Part shown: positions 45,532 to 57,120 of the stretch, one piece after another
Layout of the letters: each line of letters opens with the position of its first letter
Position numbering within the stretch: position 1 is the first letter of the stretch
Assembly: GCF_028330965.1 (NCBI RefSeq)
Contig: NZ_JAQMUB010000027.1
Location: 22,146-86,145, forward strand
DNA length: 64,000 nucleotides
Source of the DNA: Oscillatoria sp. CS-180
GTDB taxonomy: Bacteria > Cyanobacteriota > Cyanobacteriia > Phormidesmidales > Phormidesmidaceae
Reading direction: 5' to 3'
Position numbers and translations under genes: made by a program
Notes under the pieces: model-generated
The model's input: the letters and a program-made list of their open reading frames with translations, nothing else
What the model was told of the DNA's origin: nothing
The model's database searches: none

Positions 45532-47100
45532 CTAGCGGATGAGATCGAAGGAGATATCTGTCTTTGCAGGGATGATGGTTTGACGATCTAGTTCATCTAG
45601 GACAGTGTTAATAATCCAGTTGAACTGATTGATCGCGCCTTGGTAGCCCAGCGTGGCATAGCGATGCATGTGATGGCGATCGAAGATCGGATAGCCGATA
45701 CGCACTAGCGGAGTCTTGGTATCGCGCCAGAGATACTTGCCATAGGAGTTGCCGATCAGCAAATCAACGGGTTCAGTGAACATGAGCGATCGCAGATGCC
45801 ATAGATCCTTTTTGCCCCAAACCGTGGCCTCTTGTCCGTAAGGACTGTTTGTCAGCACCTCACGCAGTTCCGCTTCAAAGTCAGGGTTGCTGTTGGTCAC
45901 CACGATGTGAACTGGTTCAGCGCCCATCTCTAGCAAGAACTGAGTGATGCCAAAGACGTGATCGGGATCGCCGTACAGAGCAACGCGCTTACCGTGAATC
46001 CAGGCTTGAGAGTCCGTCAAGGCATCAACGGCACGCCCCCGCTCTTGCTGGAGTTCTTGAGGAATGGCCTTACCGGTAATGGCAGAGAGCGCCATGAGGA
46101 ACTCGTCAGTGCCCTTGATCCCGAAGGGGCGGAAATTATAGGTCTTCTGTTCCCATTCCTTCGTAATGTAGTCTTGCGTCTTGGGTGTCGTGTACTTCTG
46201 GAAAAAGAACGTGCCTTCAGCATTAATGGAATCAGCCGCGTCTTCCAGCTTGGTCAACCCGTTGTACATCTTGAATTCGCCTGTGTTAGGAGAATCGAAC
46301 GTATCCGAGTTGTCTGACAAAATGGTGTAGTCAATACCAAATAGACCCAAGATTCGCTTTAGTTCACGCAGGTTGCCAATATAGGGGTCGAAACCTAGAT
46401 TGAAGTTGAACTTGCCGTTGGTTGTCTCTGCTTTTTTCCCAGCTGTCAGCGTCTTGAGAATACTCACTAGCATGTTGTCATAGCCCGTGATGTGGGAACC
46501 GACAAAGCTAGGCGTATGGGCTGCGGGTACTGGCAAGTCTTGGGGAATCAGCTCTTCGTTCTTAGCGGTCTGAATGAAGGAACCGATGTCATCCCCGATG
46601 ACCTCAGCCATACAGGTGGTGCAAAGAGCAATCATCTTGGGGTTGTACAGGTCATAGGCGTTGTTCAAACCATTCTTGAGGTTGTTGAGACCGCCGAAGA
46701 CTGCTGCATCTTCCGTCATGGAAGAGGAAACCGCTTGGAAAGGCTCTTTGTAGTTACGGGTTAGGTGGGTGCGGAAATAAGCAACACAGCCCTGAGAGCC
46801 GTGGCTATAGGGCAAGGTGCCTTCAAAACCAGACGCCACAAACAGAGAGCCCAGGGGCTGACAAGCTTTAGCCGGGTTGATGGTGAGGGCTTTACGCTCA
46901 AAGTTCTTTTCGCGATAGTCCCAGGTCTTGGTCCATTCAGCGGTTTCGGCAACTAAATCGCGATCGTGCGCTCCTTCAAATTGACGCTTGTACTCAAATA
47001 GCTCTTGATAAGTCTCCGTTTGGAAAAGGTCAAAGTGGTCCTGAATCTTACCGGATTCAGGGGCATTGTCCGGCACTTGGGGGTTGGTGTTCTCAGTCAT
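45532..47100 (-). CDS. nifK: Nitrogenase molybdenum-iron protein beta chain
   Basis: This 522-aa subunit of dinitrogenase carries the P-cluster ligands in NPAKACQPLG, SHGSQGCVAYFR and CTTCMAEVIGDD. The N-terminal segment wraps over NifD in the family. With NifD it forms the alpha2beta2 MoFe protein that reduces N2. A 172-bp spacer with a 12-bp-arm inverted repeat separates it from nifD. Confidence 0.98.
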   Translation of the reverse strand: MTENTNPQVPDNAPESGKIQDHFDLFQTETYQELFEYKRQFEGAHDRDLVAETAEWTKTWDYREKNFERKALTINPAKACQPLGSLFVASGFEGTLPYSHGSQGCVAYFRTHLTRNYKEPFQAVSSSMTEDAAVFGGLNNLKNGLNNAYDLYNPKMIALCTTCMAEVIGDDIGSFIQTAKNEELIPQDLPVPAAHTPSFVGSHITGYDNMLVSILKTLTAGKKAETTNGKFNFNLGFDPYIGNLRELKRILGLFGIDYTILSDNSDTFDSPNTGEFKMYNGLTKLEDAADSINAEGTFFFQKYTTPKTQDYITKEWEQKTYNFRPFGIKGTDEFLMALSAITGKAIPQELQQERGRAVDALTDSQAWIHGKRVALYGDPDHVFGITQFLLEMGAEPVHIVVTNSNPDFEAELREVLTNSPYGQEATVWGKKDLWHLRSLMFTEPVDLLIGNSYGKYLWRDTKTPLVRIGYPIFDRHHMHRYATLGYQGAINQFNWIINTVLDELDRQTIIPAKTDISFDLIR

Positions 47101-47167
47101 GATGATCTCCGTGAGGGGATTAGCAAGTCGGAAGGGGTGGAGTTGGAGGAAGGAAAGATGGGGGTTC

Positions 47168-47236
47168 GTTCGTTATTGGGTATTAGTCACTGGTTGTTGG
47201 ATTCTGAGAACAGGCAACGAACAACCAATAACGAAC
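47168..47236. repeat. Inverted repeat in the nifD-nifK spacer
   Basis: Perfect 12-bp arms GTTCGTTATTGG (47168-47179) and CCAATAACGAAC (47225-47236) flank 45 bases. It could set mRNA stability or processing between nifD and nifK. Similar ACGAACAACC-type units occur in cyanobacterial spacers. Confidence 0.5.
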
Positions 47237-47272
47237 AACGATCTACACAGGGTTCGATGTCCCCATTCGGTT

Positions 47273-48721
47273 CTACGCGGTCTCCCAAGGTGGGTTAACT
47301 AAGCCCCAAGTGGGATTGTTGATCGCCATGTCCATGTCACGGGCAAAGACTTCAAAACCTTCGTAGCCGTGGTATGGACCGGAGTAATCCCAGGAGTGCA
47401 TTTGACGGAAGGGCAGGGCCATTTTCTGGAAGACGTATTTCTCTTTGATACCAGCAGCGATCAGGTCGGGCTGGAGCTGCTTAGCAAATTCCTCAAATTC
47501 AAAGCCACTAACGTCGTCGTAGATGACGGTCCCTTCTTTGACGTAGTCGGCAGTTCGCTTGTAGTCGTCACCGTGGCCGAATTCATAGCCAGTACCGATG
47601 ACGTCCATTCCCAAGTCTTCAAAGGCAGGAATAACGTGACGGGGACGCAGTCCACCTACCATCATCATGACTTTCTTGCCGTCTAGACGGGAGCGATACT
47701 TCCCGACAATCTCATCCATGCGAGCCTGGTGCTCTGCAATGACCTGCTCAGCTTTCTTTTGAATCGTTTCATCAAACTGGGCAGCAATCTTACGGAGGGA
47801 CTTCGCGATTTGCGTGGGACCAAAGAAGTTGTACTCCAGCCACGGAATCTGATACTTCTCTTCCATGAAGCGGCAAATGTAGTTCATGGAGCGGTAGCAG
47901 TGGATCAGGTTCATCTTCGCTAGCGGCGTCATCACCACTTCATTGAAGGTCCCATCACCGGAGAACTGACAGATGACCCGCAGGCCGATCGCTTCTAACA
48001 ATAGACGGCTCGGCCAAGCATCACCCCCAATGTTGTAATCACCAATGATATTGACATCGTAAGGACCGGGTTCATAGCCTTCGGGGAGCTGGCGATATTC
48101 ATCAGCTTTGGGCAATACCCAGTCACGCACCGTGTCATTCGCAATGTGGTGCCCCAAAGACTGGGAGACACCCCGGAATCCTTCACAACGAACAGGCACA
48201 ACCGGCTTCCCGGTTTCTTTCGCCTTAGTCCGGGCGACTGCTTCAATGTCATCCCCAATCAGACCCACCGGACATTCCGATTCAATCGTGGTGCCTTTAC
48301 TCAGGGGGAAGAGGACTTCCAGTTCGTCGATCAGCTTAGCCAGTTTCTTGTCACCGCCAAATACGATATCGCGTTCCTGAAAGTCGGAGGTGAACTGCAT
48401 CGTGCCGAAGGTATCCACTCCAGTCGTGCCGATGTAGTAGTTACGACGACCGGACCAGGAATAGTAACCGCAGCCAACGGGACCGTGGCTAATGTGAATC
48501 ATGTCCTTAACTGGACCCCAAACTACGCCTTTGGCCCCTGCATAGGCACAGCCACGGGTGGTCATTACGCCAGGAACGGATTTCTTGTTGGACTTGACGC
48601 CGCAGTCAGAAGCGCCTTCTTCTGTAACGTTGAGGTGCTTGGAGCGGCTCTTTTTAGCTTTGGCAGGATACGCTTCCAGGACCTCCTGGACAAGCGCTTT
48701 TCTGTCTTCTACGGTAGTCAT
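47273..48721 (-). CDS. nifD: Nitrogenase molybdenum-iron protein alpha chain
   Basis: This 482-aa protein from the ATG at 48721 ([22 protein letters not shown]) has P-cluster Cys58 (RGCAYAG), Cys84 ([10 protein letters not shown]) and Cys150 ([12 protein letters not shown]). The FeMo-cofactor ligands appear as a Cys in the [16 protein letters not shown] region and a His in [14 protein letters not shown]. It carries the N2-reducing site. The reading frame is continuous, so no excision element interrupts it as in heterocystous Anabaena. Confidence 0.98.
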   Translation of the reverse strand: MTTVEDRKALVQEVLEAYPAKAKKSRSKHLNVTEEGASDCGVKSNKKSVPGVMTTRGCAYAGAKGVVWGPVKDMIHISHGPVGCGYYSWSGRRNYYIGTTGVDTFGTMQFTSDFQERDIVFGGDKKLAKLIDELEVLFPLSKGTTIESECPVGLIGDDIEAVARTKAKETGKPVVPVRCEGFRGVSQSLGHHIANDTVRDWVLPKADEYRQLPEGYEPGPYDVNIIGDYNIGGDAWPSRLLLEAIGLRVICQFSGDGTFNEVVMTPLAKMNLIHCYRSMNYICRFMEEKYQIPWLEYNFFGPTQIAKSLRKIAAQFDETIQKKAEQVIAEHQARMDEIVGKYRSRLDGKKVMMMVGGLRPRHVIPAFEDLGMDVIGTGYEFGHGDDYKRTADYVKEGTVIYDDVSGFEFEEFAKQLQPDLIAAGIKEKYVFQKMALPFRQMHSWDYSGPYHGYEGFEVFARDMDMAINNPTWGLVNPPWETA

Positions 48722-48820
48722 AGTGTCCTCTCTGTAGCGGCTAGGGAATAGATTCAATCCGACTAATGGGGGATTGATGATGGGGGATTGATCGGAGCTT
48801 CAAGGGCGACAGGTGCTGTT

Positions 48821-48841
48821 GGGGCATGACTGTCATGCCCC
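48821..48841. terminator. Stem-loop between nifH and nifD
   Basis: GGGGCATGAC-T-GTCATGCCCC is a near-perfect palindrome 13 bases after the nifH stop. It has no following T-run, so it more likely stabilises the nifH 3' end or causes partial termination. This would allow the known excess of nifH over nifDK message. Confidence 0.6.
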
Positions 48842-48853
48842 GACCATTAGCGA

Positions 48854-49962
<1,109 letters not shown>

Positions 49963-50862
49963 TCAATTCGCAACTTCTTCAACCGTCAGAGTGGGGAGTA
50001 CAAGATCACGCAGCTTGGCTTCGATAGAGTTCTTGACCGTGGTGGTACTGCTGGCACAACCGCCACAGGCTCCTGTCAGGGTGACTTGGACGCGATCGCC
50101 CTCAATGTCGAACAGCTCAACGTCGCCGCCATCAGCGATGAGAATGGGACGAATTTCGGTATCCAGCACTTGCTGAATCAGCTTGATCTTTTGCACTGTG
50201 GTGAGATTGCGAGGAGCCGCTGTCTCTTGTGCCAGGGCGATTTCAGCAGCGACTCGACTAGGAACCGCATCACGCTCCTGCTGCACTTCCATCAAAATGT
50301 CTTCAATGTCTGCCAGACAAGAACCACAGCCGCCTCCCGCTTTCACGTAGTTCGTCACCTGCTCAATCGTGGTCAGGTCGTTCTCAATGATGACGCGACG
50401 CACTTTGGGTTCCGTAATGCCGTAGCAGGAACAGATGAGAGAGCCTTCGTCATCCTCATGGTGCTCGACCTCAATGCCGCGATACTTATAAATGGCAGCT
50501 TCTAGTGCTTCCTGCCCCATCACTGAGCAGTGCATTTTAGCCTCTGGCAAACCGCCGAGATAGTCAGCGATGTCCTGATTGGAAATATTGAGCGCTTCAT
50601 CTAACGTTTTGCCCTTGATGATTTCCGTCAGCGCCGAGGAAGAGGCGATCGCACTAGTGCAGCCAAAGGTTTGAAAGCGAGCATCCAGAATTGCATCAGA
50701 CGAAACCTGAATCTTTAGGTGCAGTCTTAAGGCATCTCCGCAGGCAATGCTACCCACTTCGCCAAAGACTACGGCGACATCAGGCTGCTCTTGATCTGCG
50801 ATCGCCCCTTGATTCATCGGGTTATAAAACAGGTCGAGTACTTTTTCGGAGTAGTCCCACAT
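49963..50862 (-). CDS. nifU: Fe-S cluster assembly scaffold NifU
   Basis: This 299-aa modular protein starts MWDYSEKVLDLFYNP. The N-terminal IscU-like domain has Cys41, Cys68 and Cys112, the middle ferredoxin-like domain Cys144, Cys146, Cys179 and Cys182, and the C-terminal Nfu domain CGGC (Cys266, Cys269). It assembles clusters using sulfur from NifS for nitrogenase proteins. The true ATG is 50862; 26 codons further up lies an in-frame start that is not conserved. A short repeat-rich spacer separates it from nifS. Confidence 0.97.
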   Translation of the reverse strand: MWDYSEKVLDLFYNPMNQGAIADQEQPDVAVVFGEVGSIACGDALRLHLKIQVSSDAILDARFQTFGCTSAIASSSALTEIIKGKTLDEALNISNQDIADYLGGLPEAKMHCSVMGQEALEAAIYKYRGIEVEHHEDDEGSLICSCYGITEPKVRRVIIENDLTTIEQVTNYVKAGGGCGSCLADIEDILMEVQQERDAVPSRVAAEIALAQETAAPRNLTTVQKIKLIQQVLDTEIRPILIADGGDVELFDIEGDRVQVTLTGACGGCASSTTTVKNSIEAKLRDLVLPTLTVEEVAN

Positions 50863-50964
50863 GGCGGTTTCGGGGGGTGAGGGTGAACGGGGAAGTTTTG
50901 CAGGCTTAGTTTTGAATCTTGAGTTGAATTCAAAACTCACAACTTAAAACTCAAAACTCAAAAC
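50863..50964. repeat. Heptad-type short repeats in the nifS-nifU spacer
   Basis: TTTTGAA/TTTTGAG and their complements (AAAACTC) repeat several times around 50903-50966. They belong to the same family as the nifEN linker repeat. Confidence 0.55.
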
Positions 50965-52158
50965 TTAAGAAGCGACAGCCACATCTCGTTCTTGTAGCCA
51001 GTCGGCTTCGTCATTATTGAAAGGCGACAGCGCCCGTAGACGTTCAACAATGCCGGGCATGACGGAAAGGACATGCTGGATTTCGGCTTCAGTGGTGAAG
51101 CGAGATAGGCTAAACCGAATGGAACCGTGCAGGATGGTGTAGGGTAATCCCATTGCAGTGAGGACATGAGAGGGATCGAGGGAGCCAGAAGTACATGCAG
51201 ATCCGGAGGATGCGCAGATGCCTTCGCGATTCAGCATGTAGAGGATGGCTTCACCTTCGATGTACTTAAAGCCAATATTGGTGGTGTTGGGCAGTCTCGT
51301 AGAGCCACCGCCATTGACGACGCAATTAGGAATATTGGCAAGGAGTTCACGCTCTAGGCAGTCCCGCAGCCAAGCCTCCTTAGGCATGTTGAACAGATCG
51401 GTTTGGGCCAGTTCCGCTGCTTTGCCCAGAGCGACAATACCGGGAACGTTTTGAGTGCCGGCTCGCCGACCGCGCTCTTGGTGACCGCCGAGCAAGAAGG
51501 GACGGAAGCGAAAACCTCGTCGAACGTAGAGGGCACCAATACCCTTAGGCGCATGGAGCTTGTGACCAGAGAGCGTGAGCAGGTCAATCGTGCTTTGGTT
51601 TAGGTCAATGGGGACTTTGCCGACGGCTTGCACCGCATCAACGTGGAAAGTCGCTCCATATTCTTTGGCGATCGCCCCCACCGCTTCAATCGGGAAGATG
51701 ACGCCCGTTTCGTTATTGGCATACATCGTGGTGACGAGGGCTGTACCGCCTGTCATCGCTGCTTCCAACTCCATCAGATCAAGCTGACCTCGACCATCCA
51801 CAGAGAGATAGGTGACGCTATAGCCTTTCTTCTCCAGGTGCTTGCACACATTCAAGATGGCGGGGTGCTCAACTGCCGTTGTAATGATGTGACGCTTTTC
51901 AGGCTGAGCAGCCAAGGCAGCATGAATAGCGGTATTGTTGCCTTCACTGCCGCAGCTGTTGAAGATGATTTCGGTATCTGCGGCCCCTAGTAGAGCAGCC
52001 AGTTGTTCTCTAGCCGTTTGCACTGCGGCCCCGACCTGCCCTCCAAAACTGTGCATTGAGGAAGGATTGCCATAAAGTTCGGTCAAGTACGGCACCATGG
52101 CCTTGAAGACTTCTGGATCAATTCGGGTCGTGGCGTTGTTGTCTAGGTAGGTAACCAT
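50965..52158 (-). CDS. nifS: Cysteine desulfurase NifS
   Basis: This 397-aa PLP enzyme starts MVTYLDNNATTRIDPEVF. The PLP lysine is Lys200 in LSGHKLHAPKGIG and the active Cys lies in the CASSGSACTSGS loop. It releases sulfur from cysteine as a persulfide for NifU. GGAG lies 8 bases before the ATG at 52158. It directly follows nifB after 161 bases that do not contain fdxN. Confidence 0.97.
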   Translation of the reverse strand: MVTYLDNNATTRIDPEVFKAMVPYLTELYGNPSSMHSFGGQVGAAVQTAREQLAALLGAADTEIIFNSCGSEGNNTAIHAALAAQPEKRHIITTAVEHPAILNVCKHLEKKGYSVTYLSVDGRGQLDLMELEAAMTGGTALVTTMYANNETGVIFPIEAVGAIAKEYGATFHVDAVQAVGKVPIDLNQSTIDLLTLSGHKLHAPKGIGALYVRRGFRFRPFLLGGHQERGRRAGTQNVPGIVALGKAAELAQTDLFNMPKEAWLRDCLERELLANIPNCVVNGGGSTRLPNTTNIGFKYIEGEAILYMLNREGICASSGSACTSGSLDPSHVLTAMGLPYTILHGSIRFSLSRFTTEAEIQHVLSVMPGIVERLRALSPFNNDEADWLQERDVAVAS

Positions 52159-52319
52159 CACATCATCTCCGCAGTGGATAAAAGCAGCCGGGTAAAAAGA
52201 AAAGGAAAGGACGTTATGAGTTTCAAAGAGCTGTGTTCTGTCGCTTGAGTTTTGAGTGAACGGCTGACGTAAAACCCAAACCTCCTTTCCCTCATCGCGA
52301 TCGCTGTCTAACGTGCGCG
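52159..52319. other. nifB-nifS spacer without fdxN
   Basis: Anabaena-type clusters place fdxN between nifB and nifS. This 161-bp stretch is too short for fdxN and shows no ferredoxin-like frame. It has a repeat fragment (TTGAGTTTTGAG) near 52245. Confidence 0.6.
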
Positions 52320-53798
52320 TTAGCTGTCTAAAACGTGCTCGTCATAAAACCGTCGTGCAACAGACTCAATCACGTCGTAGGCTTCAATCACAGTCAGACC
52401 CGCTTTCTTCAGTTCCTTCTGAGGACAGGGGCCAACTTTGGCCGCCAGAATCGCTTTGCAGTCCGCGATCGTATTAATAATTCCGCCGAGAGCTGCTTCC
52501 TCGCCATAGCCGCCTTGGCAGTAATCTGCGACTTTGCGGTGACCGATGAAGTTTGCCTCAGCTGCGTCCACCTCATAAATCATGAATTCCTTGGCATGAC
52601 CAAAATGCTGGTTCACCAACCCACCGCCTTTAGTGGCGACGGCAACAAGCACCTTAGGACTGCTGACTTTAGCGGCCTTGGTCGCTTTAGCCGCTGCCTT
52701 CTTCTCAGCCACAGCAATTCTTGTTTGCTCGATGCCAACGTGGACGGCCTGACGAGTCTCCAAGCTGTAGTCAGATGACATCTCCATAAACTTCTCTTTC
52801 GTGAACTCCTGGCTGCGGTCTTCACCCAGCAGTCCCACAGCATCAGCACGGCACTGGCGGCAGTGGCGCATCAGCTTCATGTTGCCGGAGCAGTTATCTT
52901 GAACCGTCTTGAGTTCCTTAGGCGTAGGACCCCGCTGACCGTTCAAGCCAAAGTACGTGCCGTGCTCAGGGGCTGAAATAAGCGGCATAATATTGTGCAG
53001 GAAAGCACCCCGCTCTCGAATAGCAGCATTCACTTCCGGCAAGTGCTCATCATTAACGCCAGGAATCAAAACGGAATTGACCTTACAGAGAATGTCCGCT
53101 TCCTGGAGTGCCTGCAAACCTTCCATCTGCCGTTCATGGAGAATTTTGACGCCCTCAATACCGCGATAGCGACGACGGCGATAGTGCACCCAGGGATAGA
53201 TCTTCTCTCCTACGGCAGGATCAACCATATTGATGGTGATAGTGACGTGATCCACGTTGAGCTTCTTAATGCGATCAACATGATCCGGCAGCATCAGGCC
53301 GTTTGTAGACAAGCAGAGTTTGATATCAGGCGCTTGCTCTGCAATCAGCTCGAACGTGCGGAAGGTTTTCTCAGGATTAGCCAGCGGATCGCCAGGACCC
53401 GCAATTCCCAACACCGTCATTTGCGGAATCTTGCCTGCTACGACCAGAACTTTATGGGCGGCTTCTTCCGGTGTTAGAAGTTCGCTCACAACGCCAGGAC
53501 GACTTTCGTTAGCGCAGTCATACTTACGATTACAGTAGTTACATTGAATGTTGCAGGCAGGGGCCACAGCAACGTGCATACGGGCGTAGTGATGATGAGC
53601 TTCTTCGCTGTAGCAGGGATGTTTCTCAATACGAGCTTTCATCGACTCGCTAATTCCAGTCGCAGAGTCGTTTTTACTGCTACAGCCACAACCGCCGCCA
53701 GACTTCTTGACTTTGGTTTTGGTTTTCGTCAAGGTGATGTCCAGCTCGGGCGTCGCAGTAGGCGCGGAAGCAAGGGCAATAGATGGCGGTGGCGTCAT
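52320..53798 (-). CDS. nifB: FeMo-cofactor biosynthesis radical SAM protein NifB
   Basis: This 492-aa protein has the radical SAM motif CNIQCNYC (Cys82, Cys86, Cys89) and further conserved Cys (Cys95 in KYDC, and the [10 protein letters not shown] region). From about residue 375 a NifX-like domain follows ([23 protein letters not shown]). NifB builds the 8Fe-9S-C NifB-co precursor. A basic, Cys-containing N-terminal extension ([14 protein letters not shown]) precedes the conserved part. It is the first gene of the leftward nif run. Confidence 0.97.
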   Translation of the reverse strand: MTPPPSIALASAPTATPELDITLTKTKTKVKKSGGGCGCSSKNDSATGISESMKARIEKHPCYSEEAHHHYARMHVAVAPACNIQCNYCNRKYDCANESRPGVVSELLTPEEAAHKVLVVAGKIPQMTVLGIAGPGDPLANPEKTFRTFELIAEQAPDIKLCLSTNGLMLPDHVDRIKKLNVDHVTITINMVDPAVGEKIYPWVHYRRRRYRGIEGVKILHERQMEGLQALQEADILCKVNSVLIPGVNDEHLPEVNAAIRERGAFLHNIMPLISAPEHGTYFGLNGQRGPTPKELKTVQDNCSGNMKLMRHCRQCRADAVGLLGEDRSQEFTKEKFMEMSSDYSLETRQAVHVGIEQTRIAVAEKKAAAKATKAAKVSSPKVLVAVATKGGGLVNQHFGHAKEFMIYEVDAAEANFIGHRKVADYCQGGYGEEAALGGIINTIADCKAILAAKVGPCPQKELKKAGLTVIEAYDVIESVARRFYDEHVLDS

Positions 53799-55221
53799 GG
53801 GTTTGGCGGTGTAGTGAGGTGGAACTTGAGAGCGCTAGCCAAAGTTGAAATAGAACGGTGACTAGAAGTGCACGGGGGAACACGCCGTGGATAAACTCAT
53901 CGCTAATCCTGAGTCAGAAAATGGGACGTTGTGGTGTAGTCATCAAAATCTGTAAGCACAGAAGGGCTGTTCACGAGCTGCACATCAACGTGCAGGAGAA
54001 CTGAATGAGATGACGGCTACAACACAACGTCTGTGAATTGGTCTCAGGAGAGTGTGATGAAGCATCCGGTAAACTAATCCTCTGGGTTACAGCAATTTCC
54101 ACGGTGTATGGGCGGAGGTGCGCTCTTTTGCTCTATTGAGAGTTATGAGGGCAACTTCATAAGGGTGAATACGCCTGAAATTGCTTTGGCCTATTACTGG
54201 CTTAGGGCTAGAAATCAGAAGACGAAACGTCGGGGGTTGTGATTAGCTCGAACTGAGCTGAAGTTGACGCTGTCTGACTAACTCTGCCGGATAACCAGGT
54301 TTCAAAAGATTGGTTGCTCGGCGTTGAAGGAGTTATAGCAACCCGGATTGAAGCGCTTGAGAAAACCTGCCGCGATAGAGTTTATTGAATAATTAGCTAG
54401 GTACTCAACGGCTGTAACTCTTGAAAATAGGGGAACAAAAAAACATTTAAGATCGAGGGACTGGTATTTCCAAGAGGGCGAACGAGTATTTCTCAGCCCT
54501 AGCTCGGTGATTGTGTACTCAGCCGGAAAGCTTATTCAGTAAGGCGATCGCGCCCTTCATTCCGCTTCTCTGAGTGCATCTTTTTGAGTACTCAAACGGC
54601 CCCATTTTGTGAATTCTGCTACTAAATCCCAGTTCAAGCGAAACCCACAACAATCCTGTCTGTATCCGTTTTTTCATTCACCCTTTCAAATGAGTATCAG
54701 CAGCTACAATTCCTGATTAAAAAACGTAAATTAAACTGTCCAAGAGACTTTAAGCAGAGTTCAAGAAAGCGATCGCACGATTCAAAACAGTCTTGAAAGA
54801 AGGCTGTTCCTGATGCCGACTTAATGCGACACGTTGTTAAGAGTCGCTGATATATATAGATGTGATTTTGTGAGCGTCGCTACAGTTTCTCGGATGAAAG
54901 TATGGGGCCAGCAGTGTGATAACCCTCTTTTGAGTACAGTTAGGCTCAAGTGCTGAAGCATCACAAGTCTCTATCTATCTATTTATAGATAAGGCTTTTC
55001 CTTGAGTACAGAATACGTGTACCCGGTCTGAAAAACGCCTGTCCCTCCTCCTCAAAATACTCGTTCCCCCACCCTAGAAGAAAAATGATGTCCTTGAACC
55101 GTCAGCCTTGTAGAGCTTGAGTACATCCTTAATAAACCTAGTAAATCTGGATGCAGGTCAAGCAGTATGCGTCCAGATTCTCCCTTGCTATAAGCAGGAA
55201 AACACAGCCCCCCTTAGCGCT
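53799..55221. promoter_or_regulatory. Divergent nifB-nifP regulatory region with repeated TTGAGTAC motifs
   Basis: About 1.4 kb without a gene separates nifB (leftward) from nifP (rightward). TTGAGTAC-type sites occur at 54401-54408 (GTACTCAA), 54515-54522 (GTACTCAG), 54584-54595 (TTGAGTACTCAA, a palindrome that extends to 14 bases at 54583-54596), 54930-54938, 55002-55010 and 55117-55125 (TTGAGTACA). The last three are upstream of nifP. They may be the operator of the nif activator CnfR (not in this window), which controls nifB and nifP in Leptolyngbya, but I cannot confirm its consensus. Confidence 0.65.
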
Positions 55222-55938
55222 ATGTTCCTTCCCCTGCAATCCTTTTCCATGCCACAACTGCCACCCTCGCTCAAAGATCTGCTAGCAGGTCTCCGTCAGC
55301 GGTTGCCCCTGACCGACGACTTCGCCATCATCTTTGAATATGATCCAGCAGCTCGGAACTGGCTCGAAGTGCTGTGCTGTTATCCTGGCCTGCACGCGAT
55401 CGCAGCTTACCGCCTAGCCCACTGGCTACATCAGCAACAGATCGCTTTCTTTCCCCGCTTCATTTCTCATCTAGCTCGCTTTTTGACTGGCATTGAAATA
55501 CACCCAGGTGCTCGTTTGGGCAAGGGCGTTTTCATTGACCACGGCATGGGCGTCGTGATTGGAGAAACGGCGATCGTCGGCGACCACACCTTGATTTACC
55601 AGGGCGTAACCCTGGGCGGCACAGGCAAAGAAACGGGTAAACGCCATCCCACTGTTGGCAGCCGAGTTGTTATTGGCACCGGAGCCAAAGTCCTAGGCAA
55701 CATTCAGATTGGCGACTTCGCCCGTATTGGTGCAGCCTCAGTTGTGCTGACAGATGTGCCAGCCAACTGCACGGCTGTCGGTGTGCCCAGCCGCAACGTG
55801 TGTCGCTGCAACACCACCACAATGCCTCTCAACCACGATCAACTGCCCGATGCCGAAGCCATTACCTTACGCCGTCTCCTAGATCGCATCGAAGCATTGG
55901 AGACGGAAGTTCAACAGTTTTCTCGTTTATCTCATTAA
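55222..55938 (+). CDS. nifP: Serine O-acetyltransferase, nif-linked (NifP)
   Basis: This is a CysE-type enzyme with a left-handed beta-helix of hexapeptides ([29 protein letters not shown] and [30 protein letters not shown]). It makes O-acetylserine for cysteine and hence sulfur for NifS. Possible starts are 55222, 55249 and a TTG at 55117. The TTG lies inside one of the TTGAGTACA sites, so I prefer 55222 (239 aa) with 55249 a close alternative. It heads the rightward nif unit. Confidence 0.9.
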   Translation: MFLPLQSFSMPQLPPSLKDLLAGLRQRLPLTDDFAIIFEYDPAARNWLEVLCCYPGLHAIAAYRLAHWLHQQQIAFFPRFISHLARFLTGIEIHPGARLGKGVFIDHGMGVVIGETAIVGDHTLIYQGVTLGGTGKETGKRHPTVGSRVVIGTGAKVLGNIQIGDFARIGAASVVLTDVPANCTAVGVPSRNVCRCNTTTMPLNHDQLPDAEAITLRRLLDRIEALETEVQQFSRLSH

Positions 55939-55982
55939 CGTTTTAACGTCCTCATCCCTTCTCTCTTCGGAGCTGGTATCTC

Positions 55983-56252
55983 ATGAAAAAACCTAAACCT
56001 GCTGTTTCCAATTGGGGACAAGTCGTCACCGTCCAACGGAGCGATCGCTGGTCCATTCACCACCGTTTGCAAGAACTGAATATCCCCTGTGCCTGTCCAA
56101 CCGACGGCACCTTAAGAGTCGATGTGGATCATCCCGTTGCGCTGCTTCTAGTGCGCAGCACAGTCCGACAATTTTTGACCACCCGAAAAGAAAGCATCGA
56201 CTGGCTAGAGCGCTGTTGGGAAACTCGCGTAGACTGCTTTGTCAATCACTAG
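55983..56252 (+). CDS. Asr1405/Asl0597 family protein
   Basis: This 89-aa protein begins MKKPKPAVSNWGQVVTVQRSDRWSIHHRLQELNIPC and belongs to the Asr1405/Asl0597 family, common near cyanobacterial nif genes. The few Cys (PCACP, RCW, DCF) are not enough to infer metal binding. It starts 44 bases after nifP, so it is in the same unit. Function unknown. Confidence 0.85.
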   Translation: MKKPKPAVSNWGQVVTVQRSDRWSIHHRLQELNIPCACPTDGTLRVDVDHPVALLLVRSTVRQFLTTRKESIDWLERCWETRVDCFVNH

Positions 56253-56554
56253 TACGCCACGGCAGAAACAGGCTCACCATTCAAAACGCTAGGAAAGCTT
56301 ATCTGCCTTAGTTTTGAATTCTGAATTCTGAATTTTGTAGGGCTTTGCCCTTCCCGGAGGGTATTTTGAATTCCGCGTAGCGGTACTAGGCATTCCCACC
56401 TGCCCATCCACGATTTTCGCTTTTGGCACAAGGACTGCAAATATGACAGACTTTTAGCCTCAAATCCGAGGCAAGCCAAAAGCGAAACGATCCAAACAAT
56501 CGCGATCAGCAAGACCACTTGCTCATCTTTATTCCTAATATCTGGAGCGACTAA
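56253..56554. other. Spacer with heptad repeats before dps
   Basis: This 302-bp spacer has TTTTGAATTCTGAATTC-type heptads (56311-56337) and a stretch that folds as GGGCTTTGCCCTTCCCGGAGGG. It could carry its own promoter for dps. Confidence 0.45.
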
Positions 56555-57097
56555 ATGACTACTACTCAAACTCTGGTTCGTGCCTTTGGTGAAGTTGGCG
56601 ACAACCCAGTTGCCCTCGAAAAGGACATCACAGTCCCTATCTGCGAAGAATTGAATTTGGTCTACGCGAGTTTCCAAGCGCTCTATCTGCAATACCAAAA
56701 ACATCACTTCGTTGTAGAAGGTTCAGAGTTTTACTCAATCCATGAGTTTTTTCAAGAAAGCTACGACACAGCTCAAGAGCATGCTCACGATATCGCTGAA
56801 CGGCTGAACGGTTTAGGCGGCGTTCCTGCTGGCACCTTTGCAACCTTGTCTGAACTATGCTGCTTCGTTCCCGAATCCGACGGCGCATACACTTGCCGCC
56901 AAATGATTGAAAACGACTTAGCAGCCGAACAGTCTATTATCACTTTGCTTCGTCGTCTCTCAGCCCAGGCCGAAAGCGTCGGCGATCGCGCCACCCGCTA
57001 TCTGTACGAACAAATTCTGCTCAAAACTGAAGATCGAGCTTTCCACCTCGACCACTTCCTCACCACAGATAGCCTCACCCTAGCGTTTGGGCGATAG
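56555..57097 (+). CDS. Dps-family ferritin-like protein
   Basis: This 180-aa protein has the Dps helix pattern: [37 protein letters not shown], with His51, His63, Asp79 and Glu82 near the ferroxidase site. It stores iron and detoxifies peroxide. Its place between nifP and nifV suggests iron and oxidative-stress management during nitrogenase synthesis. A 9-bp perfect hairpin (ATCGCTCGG/CCGAGCGAT, 57121-57158) follows it. Confidence 0.9.
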   Translation: MTTTQTLVRAFGEVGDNPVALEKDITVPICEELNLVYASFQALYLQYQKHHFVVEGSEFYSIHEFFQESYDTAQEHAHDIAERLNGLGGVPAGTFATLSELCCFVPESDGAYTCRQMIENDLAAEQSIITLLRRLSAQAESVGDRATRYLYEQILLKTEDRAFHLDHFLTTDSLTLAFGR

Positions 57098-57120
57098 TCG
57101 CGATCGCCCAAACTTGCAAA

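Noticed and set aside
47273..48721. Excision element within nifD
   Set aside because: The nifD frame is continuous and full length, so no interrupting element is present.
55117..55221. TTG start for nifP at 55117
   Set aside because: The TTG falls within a TTGAGTACA site that recurs without a gene after it; serine acetyltransferases of this type are shorter.
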